DNA of 64,000 nt, from positions 868,001-932,000 of the forward strand of contig NZ_BSUM01000001.1 of the NCBI RefSeq assembly GCF_030161595.1, written 5' to 3'. The DNA is from Litorihabitans aurantiacus. GTDB taxonomy: Bacteria > Actinomycetota > Actinomycetes > Actinomycetales > Beutenbergiaceae. A program made the position numbers and the translations under genes. The notes beneath the pieces are model-generated. The model saw only the letters and a program-made list of their open reading frames with translations. It made no database searches and was not told where the DNA came from. Position 1 is the first letter of the stretch. Each line of letters begins with the position of its first letter. Below, piece after piece: positions 57,357 through 64,000 of the stretch.

Positions 57357-58276
57357 ATGCCTCGTTACATCGCCTCACGAGCCGCACGAGCGGTCGCGAC
57401 CCTGGTCGCTGTCCTCGTCGCCGCCTTCGTCCTCGCCCGGCTGTCCGGCGACCCGGTCCGCCTGCTGCTGCCCCCCGAGGCGACCCCGGAGCAGGTCGAG
57501 GCCGCACGCGCCTCGCTCGGACTGGACCGTCCCGTGCTCCAGCAGCTGCTGGACTTCCTCCTGGGAGCCGCGCGCGGCGACTTCGGCACCTCTGTGCGTC
57601 AGGGGACGTCGGCGCTCGGGGTGGTCCTCGAGCGGCTGCCGTTCACCCTCGAGCTCGCCCTGGTCTCCTTCGTCCTCGGTCTCGTGATCGCCGTCGGTCT
57701 CGCCGTGTGGGGCGAGCTCTCCGGCAGCCCCGCCGTTCGCGGCGCCATGCTGTGGATCGCGACGGCGCGCCAGGCCGTGCCGCCGTACCTCTTCGGCATC
57801 CTGCTCATCCTGGTGTTCGCCGTCTGGTGGGGGTGCTGCCCGCGATCGGCCGCTCGTCCTACGCCAGCTACGTCCTGCCCGTCCTCACGGTGGCCACCTT
57901 CGAGGTCGCCCTCTACCTCCGGCTCATCAACGGATCCTTCGCCCGCAGCCGCCACGAGGACTACGTGCGCACGGCGCTCGCCAAGGGCGTGAGCCGGCGC
58001 CGGGTGGTGCTCGCGCACCAGCTGCCGAACGCGCTGCTGCCCCTCGTGACCGTGGCCGGGGTGAATCTCGGGGTGCTCCTCGGCGGCCTCGTCGTCCTGG
58101 AGACGGTCTTCAACTGGCCGGGGCTGGGTCGCCTGATCGTGCTGGGTGTCGAGCAGCGCGACTATCCCGTGGTCCAGGCGGGCGTCGCCGTCATCGCCCT
58201 GATGTTCGTCCTGGTCAACTTCCTCGTCGACATGCTCTACGCCGTCATCGACCCGAGAGTGAGGGTCGCCCGATGA
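57357..58276 (+). CDS. Dipeptide-type ABC transporter permease (DppB-like), one frame break
   Basis: About 306 residues, inner-membrane permease with six helices. Starts MPRYIASRAARAVATLVAVLVAAFVLARLSGDP, a typical DppB start, and carries RTALAKGVSRRRVVLAHQLPNALLPLV, the EAA loop that contacts the ATPase. Frame breaks at the G run 57829-57833, one base missing, between FAVWWG and VLPAIGRSSYASY. No ribosome binding site is obvious; the start lies in TTGGTCACCATG. Confidence 0.9.
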
Positions 58277-59178
58277 CCACACCTCCCACGACCTCCGCGC
58301 CCGTCGAGAGCGTCGAGGCCGGAGCCGTCCCGGTCGAACCCGCCGCCGTGCCGCCGCCGGGCGCGCGACGAGGTCGTCCTCGCCCGACGGCGACGGGCAT
58401 CGTCGCCCTGGTCTTCGTCGCCACGACCGTCGTGCTCGGTCTCGTCGTCCCGCTGCTGCCGGGCGTTGACGTGACGCACCAGGACCTCGGAGCGGCGTTC
58501 GCCGCCCCGTTCGGCGACATCACGCACCTCCTCGGTACCGACCAGCTCGGGCGCGACCTGCTCAGCCGGGTCGCCTTCGCCACGCGGGTCTCCCTCGGGG
58601 TGGCGCTGGGATCGGTGGTCGTCAGCGCACTCCTGGGCCTCGTGGTCGGCCTCCTGGCCGGATACCGCGGTGGTCGCCTGGACGGCTTCCTCATGGCCGT
58701 CGGCGACGTCACCCTGGCCATCCCCACGATGCTCCTGCTCATCGTGGTCGCGGCGACGGTCGGCACCACGCCCCTCCTCCTGACCGTGCTCCTCGGCCTC
58801 ATGAACTGGGTGGTCTTCGCGCGCCTCGTGCGATCGATGGCGCTGTCGCTGCGCGAGCGCGAGTTCGTCGCCGCCGCCACGGCCGCGGGCGCCACCCCCA
58901 CCTGGGTCGTGCGCAAGCACCTCCTGCGCGCGGTCGTCCCGGAGCTCCTCGTGACAGCCGGGTACCAGGTCGGCGTCATGATCACGATCGAGTCGTCCCT
59001 CAGCTACATCGGACTCGGGATCCAGCCACCGCTGCCCAGCCTCGGTCTGATGATCGCGGAGGGCCAGCCCTACCTCCAGACGCACCCCGGCCTCACCCTC
59101 GTCCCCGCTGCCGTCGTCTTCATGCTGATCGCCGGCGTGCAGTTCCTCTCCCAGCGGCCGCACCGCGCCCACCGCTGA
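58273..59178 (+). CDS. Dipeptide-type ABC transporter permease (DppC-like)
   Basis: 301 residues with the N-terminal disordered tail usual for DppC, then HLLGTDQLGRDLLSRVAFATRVSLGVAL (diagnostic DppC segment), about five further helices and the EAA loop EFVAAATAAGATPTWVVRKHLL. The end QPPLPSLGLMIAEGQPYL is characteristic. Overlaps the DppB-like gene by 4 nt. Confidence 0.93.
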   Translation: MTTPPTTSAPVESVEAGAVPVEPAAVPPPGARRGRPRPTATGIVALVFVATTVVLGLVVPLLPGVDVTHQDLGAAFAAPFGDITHLLGTDQLGRDLLSRVAFATRVSLGVALGSVVVSALLGLVVGLLAGYRGGRLDGFLMAVGDVTLAIPTMLLLIVVAATVGTTPLLLTVLLGLMNWVVFARLVRSMALSLREREFVAAATAAGATPTWVVRKHLLRAVVPELLVTAGYQVGVMITIESSLSYIGLGIQPPLPSLGLMIAEGQPYLQTHPGLTLVPAAVVFMLIAGVQFLSQRPHRAHR

Positions 59179-59197
59179 TCACCCAGAGAAGGTCATC

Positions 59198-60739
59198 ATG
59201 ACGCACCCCCGTACCCGCTCCCGCGCCGTCGTCCCTACCCTCCTGACCGCGCTCGCCCTCGCCCTGTCCGGCTGCGCCGGAGGCTTCGACTCGGCCGAGG
59301 GTTCCGACGCCGCCACGAGCGGCGGGTCGGACGCCCAGGAGGCGCAGCGCCTGCGCGTCGCTCTGAACGGCGAGCCCTCCACCCTGAACCCGATCTACGA
59401 CATCTCCGTGCCCTCGCTGAGCGTCTTCCGCTCCGTGTTCTCCGGCCTCACCGCGATCGACGCCGAGGGCGCCGTCGAGCCCTCGTTGGCGACGTCGTGG
59501 GACGTCGACGAGACGGCGCAGACCTGGGTCTTCACGCTGGACCCCGACGCCCTGTTCCACGACGGCACCCCTGTGACCGCTGCCGACGTCGCCTTCACCT
59601 TCCAGCAGGGGATGACGGACCCCGAGGCGGCGACCGGCTCCTACGTCTCCCGCATCGAGGCTGTCGAGGCGACCGGTGAGCACGAGGTGACCTTCCGACT
59701 CAAGGCGCCTTACGCGCCCTTCGACCGCCAGGTCACCCTGGTCCCGGTGATCTCGCAGGCGGCCTACGAGGCCGACCCCGAGGGCTTCGCCGTCGCGCCG
59801 GTCGGATCGGGTCCGTACGAGGTCGAGAGCTGGTCGCGGGGGGACACGCTCATGGTCACCCGGTTCGCGGACTACTTCGGCGAACCGGCCGCCGCGGCCG
59901 AGGTCGAGTTCCGCTTCGTGCTCGACGAGACCACCCGGGCGAACTCGCTCCAGGCCGGTGATCTCGACGTGGCCCAGATCGGTGCCTCGAGCGTCGCCAC
60001 GCTGCAGGGTTCAGGAGACCTGGAGGTCCTGGAGCAGGAGAGCAACCGCGTGCTCTACCTCGGGTTCAACACGACCGCGGGTCCGCTCGGCGACCCGGAG
60101 GTCCGGCGCGCGATCGACATGGCGGTCGACCGGGAGGCGATCAGCGAGACGCTGTACCAGGGCTACGCCGCCCCGAGCGGCCAGCTTGTCGCGCCCACCA
60201 CCTTCGGGTACTCCGAGGCGATCGAGCCGACGGCCTACGACCCGGAGGCGGCCTCGGAGCTGCTGGCGCAGTCCGACTACGACGGCACCCCGGTCGTGCT
60301 GAGCTACCCCGCCATGGAGCTGCCGCAGATCACCCAGCTGGCCCAGGCCGTCGGCGGCTACCTCGAGGAGATCGGCCTGACCGTCCAGTTCGACCAGCAG
60401 GAGACCGCGAACTTCCGCACGGCGTGGCTCGGCAAGGAGTTCCCGGGGATCTACATCTGGCAGTTCGCGCCGTCCATCATGGACGCCGACCTCCCGCTGT
60501 CCCTCCTCGTGGGCCCGGGCACCACGAGGTACTTCGAGGACGAGACGGTCGACGCCCTCATGGCGGAGCAGATCGGCCTCACCGACCCCGACGAGCGCGC
60601 CGCGGTCCTCGGCGAGCTGCTGGGGCTCGTGCACGACGAGGTCTACTACTCCTCGCTTTTCACCGACGTCTACACCTACGGCGTCAGCGCGGGCTCACCC
60701 TGGACCCCGCGCGCGGACGGCCTGTTCAGCATCGACTGA
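59198..60739 (+). CDS. ABC transporter substrate-binding lipoprotein, dipeptide type (SBP_bac_5)
   Basis: 513 residues. Signal peptide with lipobox LALSGC, lipid-anchored Cys at residue 26. The mature protein is SBP family 5: LRVALNGEPSTLNPIYD, ATSWDVDETAQTWVFTLDPDALFHDGTPVTAADVAFTF and DPEVRRAIDMAVDREAI. The family binds peptides, opines, nickel or various amides; ligand here unknown. Located 19 nt after the permease gene. Confidence 0.93.
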   Translation: MTHPRTRSRAVVPTLLTALALALSGCAGGFDSAEGSDAATSGGSDAQEAQRLRVALNGEPSTLNPIYDISVPSLSVFRSVFSGLTAIDAEGAVEPSLATSWDVDETAQTWVFTLDPDALFHDGTPVTAADVAFTFQQGMTDPEAATGSYVSRIEAVEATGEHEVTFRLKAPYAPFDRQVTLVPVISQAAYEADPEGFAVAPVGSGPYEVESWSRGDTLMVTRFADYFGEPAAAAEVEFRFVLDETTRANSLQAGDLDVAQIGASSVATLQGSGDLEVLEQESNRVLYLGFNTTAGPLGDPEVRRAIDMAVDREAISETLYQGYAAPSGQLVAPTTFGYSEAIEPTAYDPEAASELLAQSDYDGTPVVLSYPAMELPQITQLAQAVGGYLEEIGLTVQFDQQETANFRTAWLGKEFPGIYIWQFAPSIMDADLPLSLLVGPGTTRYFEDETVDALMAEQIGLTDPDERAAVLGELLGLVHDEVYYSSLFTDVYTYGVSAGSPWTPRADGLFSID

Positions 60740-60784
60740 CCCGCGCAACCGCCACCGGGTCACCCACCACCGAGGAGACGACAG

Positions 60785-61410
60785 ATGAGCATCCCCTGCG
60801 AGGGAACCGCGCTGCTCGTGATCGACATGCAGGGAGCCTTCCTCGACGTCGACGCGGCAGCAGCGCGAGGCGGCGGCGACGTCACCCCCTGCGCGCCGCG
60901 CTGCCCGGGTGCGAGCGACTTCTCGCCCGGGCCCGCGACGCAGGCGTCCCGGTGATCTTCACGCGCTACGTCTACAGCGAGGGGATGGTCGACTTCGGGC
61001 CGGTCCGCTCGGAGCGGGCGGGCCGCCGTCTCGCGGCGGGCGCGCTCTCGCCGCAGGACCCGGGCGTCGAGATCGTTCGTGAGCTGCTACCCAGGGCCGG
61101 CGAGATCGTGATCGACAAGGCGCGGCCGAGCGCCTTCTACGCGACGAGGCTCGAGCCGGTGCTCTCGGGGCTCGGGGTCCGCAACGTCGTGCTCTGCGGC
61201 GTGACGAGCAACATCTGCGTGGAGTCGACGGCGCGGGACGCGGGGCAGCGCGACTACGGGACCTACGTGGTGCGCGACGCCGTCGCCGAGTTCACCCGGG
61301 AGCGTCACGAGGCGGCGCTGGCCGCCGTCGACTGGTTCTTCGGCGAGACGTGCTCGGTGGCCGACGTCGAGCGCTCCTGGGGTCTCCCGGACGGCGAGGT
61401 GGCCGCGTGA
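60785..61410 (+). CDS. Isochorismatase-fold cysteine hydrolase, ureidoacrylate-amidohydrolase-like, one frame break
   Basis: About 208 residues. Triad: D14 in LLVIDMQGAFL, K112 in VIDKARPSAFY and C145 in GVTSNICVESTARDAG. The NICVESTxRDA stretch is that of RutB-type ureidoacrylate amidohydrolases, a different subgroup from the enzyme at 53386. Frame breaks at the C run 60885-60889; one base missing. It sits between the binding protein and ATPase genes of the transporter, with its stop overlapping the ATPase start, so hydrolysis is tied to uptake. Confidence 0.88.
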
Positions 61411-63043
61411 GCGCCCCGCTGCTGCGCGTGAGCGGCCTGACCGTCGAGTTCACGACCGCGCAGGGGCCGATCCCGGGCGTGCAGGACGTCTCGTTCGAGA
61501 TCGCGCCGGGGCAGACGCTGGCGCTCGTGGGCGAGTCGGGGTCGGGCAAGTCGACCACGGCCGCCTGCGTCAACCGCCTCCTCGCCGCCAACGGCACGAT
61601 CACGGCCGGGTCGATCGAGCTGGAGGGGCGAGACCTCCTCGCCCTGGACGAGCGCGAGATGACGCGGGTGCGGGGCGCGGGGATCGGTCTCGTGCCCCAG
61701 GACCCGATGTCCAACCTCGATCCGCTGCAGCGGATCGGGACGCAGATCGCCGAGGCGCTGCGGGTCCACGGGGAGAAGCGCCGCACGGTGCTGCGCGATC
61801 GTGCGGTCGAGCTGCTCGCGATGGTCGGCATCCCCGAACCGGAGCGGCGTGCCCGGCAGTACCCGCACGAGCTGTCCGGCGGGATGCAGCAGCGGGTGCT
61901 GATCGCGATCGGTCTGGCATCGCGGCCACGACTGCTGATCGCCGACGAGCCCACGAGCGCCCTCGACGTCACGGTCCAGCGCACGATCCTCGACCGCCTC
62001 GGCGAGCTGACCACCGAGCTCGGCACCTCGGTGCTGCTGATCACGCACGACCTGGAGCTGGCCGCCGAGCGGTCGGAGCAGGTCGTGGTCATGCAGCGCG
62101 GCCGCGTGGTCGAGCAGGGGGCGTCGACCCGACTCCTGCGTGCGCCCCGCGAGCCGTACACCCGCGCCCTGGTCGCCGCGTCGCCCACCATGCGCAGCAC
62201 CCCTCTCGTCGAGGGATCCGTCCCCGACACCGCCAGCACGCTGCTCGAGGTCCAGCACCTGCGCAAGACCTATCGCCGCGGTCGCGGCCGTGAGGACTTC
62301 GTGGCGGTGGAGGACTCCTCGTTCGCGCTGCACCAGGGCGAAACGGTCGCCATCGTGGGGGAGTCCGGCTCGGGGAAGTCGACGACGGCGAGGATGATGC
62401 TCGGGCTGGAGCGTCCCGACTCCGGTCGCATCCTCGTGCGCGGCCGAGACCTGACGACGATGCGACGGCACGAGCTGATGGACGTGCGCACCCGGGTGCA
62501 GCCCGTGTTCCAGAACCCCTACGGCTCTCTCGACCCGCACCTGAGCGTCATGGCGTGCATCACCGAGCCGCTCGACATCCATCGGGTCGGGAGCCCGCGG
62601 AGCCGGCGCGCGCTCGCGACGGAGCTCCTGGAGATGGTGGCGCTCCCGGCCGAGCTCGCGACGCGCCGACCGGCCGCGCTCTCGGGCGGGCAGCGGCAGC
62701 GCGTCGCCATCGCCCGGGCGCTCGCGCTGCAGCCGGAGCTCGTGGTGCTCGACGAGGCGGTGTCGGCGCTCGACGTCGTGGTGCAGAAGCAGATCCTCGA
62801 GCTCCTCGTGCGGCTCCAGCGCGAGCTCGGCCTGAGCTACCTCTTCATCAGTCACGACCTCGCCGCCGTCCGGCTCGTGGCCCACCAGGTCCTCGTGATG
62901 CAGCGCGGCCGCATCGTCGAGCGCGGGACACCGGCCGAGATCTTCGACGCCCCCGGGATCCCTACACGCGTGAGCTGCTGGCTGCGCTGCCCGCCGCCGA
63001 GGCGGCCGCGCCGGACGAGGCGGACCAGGCCCTCCACGTCTGA
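61407..63043 (+). CDS. Fused DppD-DppF ABC ATPase, one frame break at the end
   Basis: About 545 residues containing two ATPase domains in one chain. Domain 1: Walker A GESGSGKST, Q-loop VPQDPMSNLDPL, signature LSGGMQQRVLIA, Walker B LLIADEPTSALD. Domain 2: Walker A GESGSGKST, PVFQNPYGSLDPH, LSGGQRQRVAIARAL, LVVLDEAVSALD. It energises the DppBC-like permeases. Frame is lost at the C run 62950-62954; one base gives the normal RDPYTRELLAALP end. A strong hairpin follows. Confidence 0.93.
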
Positions 63044-63061
63044 GCGAGGGCGGTCCGGCCC

Positions 63062-63124
63062 GCGCCGCGACGCACCGGAACCTTCCGCGCCCGCACCCCT
63101 GGCGCGGGCGGTGCGTCGCGGCGC
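63062..63124 (+). terminator. Terminator of the transporter operon
   Basis: Perfect 15-bp outer stem (63062-63076 with 63110-63124) enclosing a second stem CCGCGC/GCGCGG (63085-63090 with 63102-63107). Confidence 0.75.
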
Positions 63125-63136
63125 AGGATCGGCGCC

Positions 63137-64000
63137 ATGACGACCTTCAGCGGCGCCGACGTCCAGCTCCTGCGCGATCTGGCCGGGGCGATGAGCACCG
63201 GTGGTGACGAGATCGACGGCGTGCGCGCCCGGCTCGGCGCCGCCGTCCCGGCCCTCGCCTGGAGCGGACGCGACCAGCAGCGGTTCGCGCAGGACTGGGC
63301 CGGCACCTTCGACCCGGCCCTCGCCGGCGTGGTCGGCGCTCTGCGCGGCGCGTCGCAGACGGCTCAGGCCGAGGCGGAGGACCAGGACGTCGCCTCGAGC
63401 GCCGGGGGCGCCGGGGGAAGCGGCGGCGGGGGTGGCGCGGGTGGGGCCACGACCGGCGCGGCGGCGATCGGCGGCGACGTCGGCGCGTCGTCAGGCTCGT
63501 CGTCGGGCGCCACCACCGCGGCAGCGGGCACGACCGCCGCGTCACCGACCACGGACCGCTACGGCCACCCCACCGGCGACCTCTCCGCCCGCTACGAGTC
63601 GCGCGGCGACGTCGCCACCGTCTCGACGGGCAGGAACGACCCCGGCGGCATCTCCTACGGCACCCACCAGCTCGCCACCAACCGGGGCACGCCGGAGCAG
63701 TTCGTGGCGTGGTCGCGCGAGCACTATCCCGCCGCGCACGAGGAGCTGCAGGGCCTGACCCCGGGGACCCCGGCGTTCGCCGACGCGTGGCGCTCGGTCG
63801 CCGCCGCCGACGCCGAGGGCTTCGGCCACGCCCAGCACGATTTCATCGCGGAGCACCACTTCCGCCCCGGCGTCGACAAGATCGCCCAGCGCCTGCCCGG
63901 CTTCACGCTCGAGGGCCGTGACCCTGTGATCGCGGACGTCGTGTGGTCCTCCGCGGTGCAGCACGGCCCCACGGGTGCGGGTCGGATCTTCGCCGAGGGC
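63137..64000 (+). CDS. WXG100-like N-terminus fused to a putative cell-wall hydrolase domain, cut by window edge
   Basis: 288 residues visible, frame open to the last base. Residues 1-95 look like a WXG100 helical hairpin: FSGADVQLLRDLAGAMSTGG, the turn LAWSGRDQQRF with its WSG, and no signal peptide. A Gly/Ser/Ala/Thr-rich linker follows (95-148). From about residue 150 a folded domain starts SARYESRGDVATVSTG, then DPGGISYGTHQLATN and GFGHAQHDFIAEHHFRPGV; this pattern recurs in phage- and VgrG-associated muralytic or chitosanase-like proteins. A type VII (ESX) secreted effector or cell-wall enzyme is likely; the catalytic part may continue beyond the window. Confidence 0.7.
   Translation, partial: MTTFSGADVQLLRDLAGAMSTGGDEIDGVRARLGAAVPALAWSGRDQQRFAQDWAGTFDPALAGVVGALRGASQTAQAEAEDQDVASSAGGAGGSGGGGGAGGATTGAAAIGGDVGASSGSSSGATTAAAGTTAASPTTDRYGHPTGDLSARYESRGDVATVSTGRNDPGGISYGTHQLATNRGTPEQFVAWSREHYPAAHEELQGLTPGTPAFADAWRSVAAADAEGFGHAQHDFIAEHHFRPGVDKIAQRLPGFTLEGRDPVIADVVWSSAVQHGPTGAGRIFAEG

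Noticed and set aside
45508-63043. Island as a transposon or prophage
   Set aside because: No transposase, integrase, att-like repeats or marked change in base composition was seen; the tRNA-Ala at 43711 is nearby, but no duplicated tRNA 3' end was found in the window.
63201-63758. Arg/Pro/Ser-rich reading frame near the right edge
   Set aside because: It is an out-of-phase shadow of the 63137 gene, whose frame shows a coherent WXG100-like start and folded domain but has no stop inside the window.

Overview
This window is high-GC DNA from an actinomycete, most probably of the order Micrococcales (Cellulomonas/Promicromonospora/Beutenbergia-like). That rests on the roughly 74% G+C codon use, on gene orders typical of Actinomycetota (ddl-DUF3515-thiL-rpmB-recG-rsmD-coaD-sepIVA-like-DUF177-rpmF-rnc-mutM and rne-rplU-rpmA-obgE-proB-proA-nadD-rsfS), on a SAM-IV-type riboswitch, on a DUF222/HNH gene and on many leaderless promoters. 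The genus assignment is inference.

Layout. 1-3600: a Nudix hydrolase cut by the window edge, a Cys/Met-metabolism PLP enzyme, ddl, then a dense inverted cluster of 22-nt repeats. 3700-16300: housekeeping genes for thiamine, DNA repair, ribosome and CoA synthesis, ending in a DevR-like response regulator. 16300-24800: a minus-strand cydA-cydB-cydD-cydC operon (cytochrome bd oxidase and its assembly exporter) whose last gene is a DevS/DosS-like GAF histidine kinase. A DosR-box-like palindrome precedes cydA, so sensor, regulator and candidate target site sit together. 24800-43800: RNase E/G, an unknown membrane protein, rplU-rpmA-obgE-proB, a flavin reductase, a DUF222/HNH protein, a SAM riboswitch with a possible Cys leader peptide ahead of a luciferase-like monooxygenase, then proA-nadD-rsfS and a tRNA-Ala.

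45000-63100 is an accessory catabolic island. An ArsR regulator and an Old Yellow Enzyme gene diverge across a palindromic operator. A minus-strand operon of ten genes, joined by nine consecutive 4-nt stop/start overlaps, encodes a GntR regulator, two acyl-adenylating ligases, two amidohydrolases, two polysaccharide-deacetylase-fold (PuuE-like) proteins, an isochorismatase-fold amidase, an MFS transporter and a second Old Yellow Enzyme. Diverging from it is a dipeptide-type ABC importer with a second isochorismatase-fold amidase embedded. The combination suggests import, ring reduction, cyclic amide/imide or ureide hydrolysis and CoA activation of an unknown N-containing compound. At the right edge a WXG100-like N-terminus is fused to a muralytic-looking C-terminal domain, cut by the window end.

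Caveat: nineteen genes each break frame once, and every one is restored by adding a single base. Eighteen of these sit at a G or C run; the exact base of the nineteenth (ligase, near 55674) is less certain. I read these as sequencing deletions, not pseudogenes, and give the full gene span for each.
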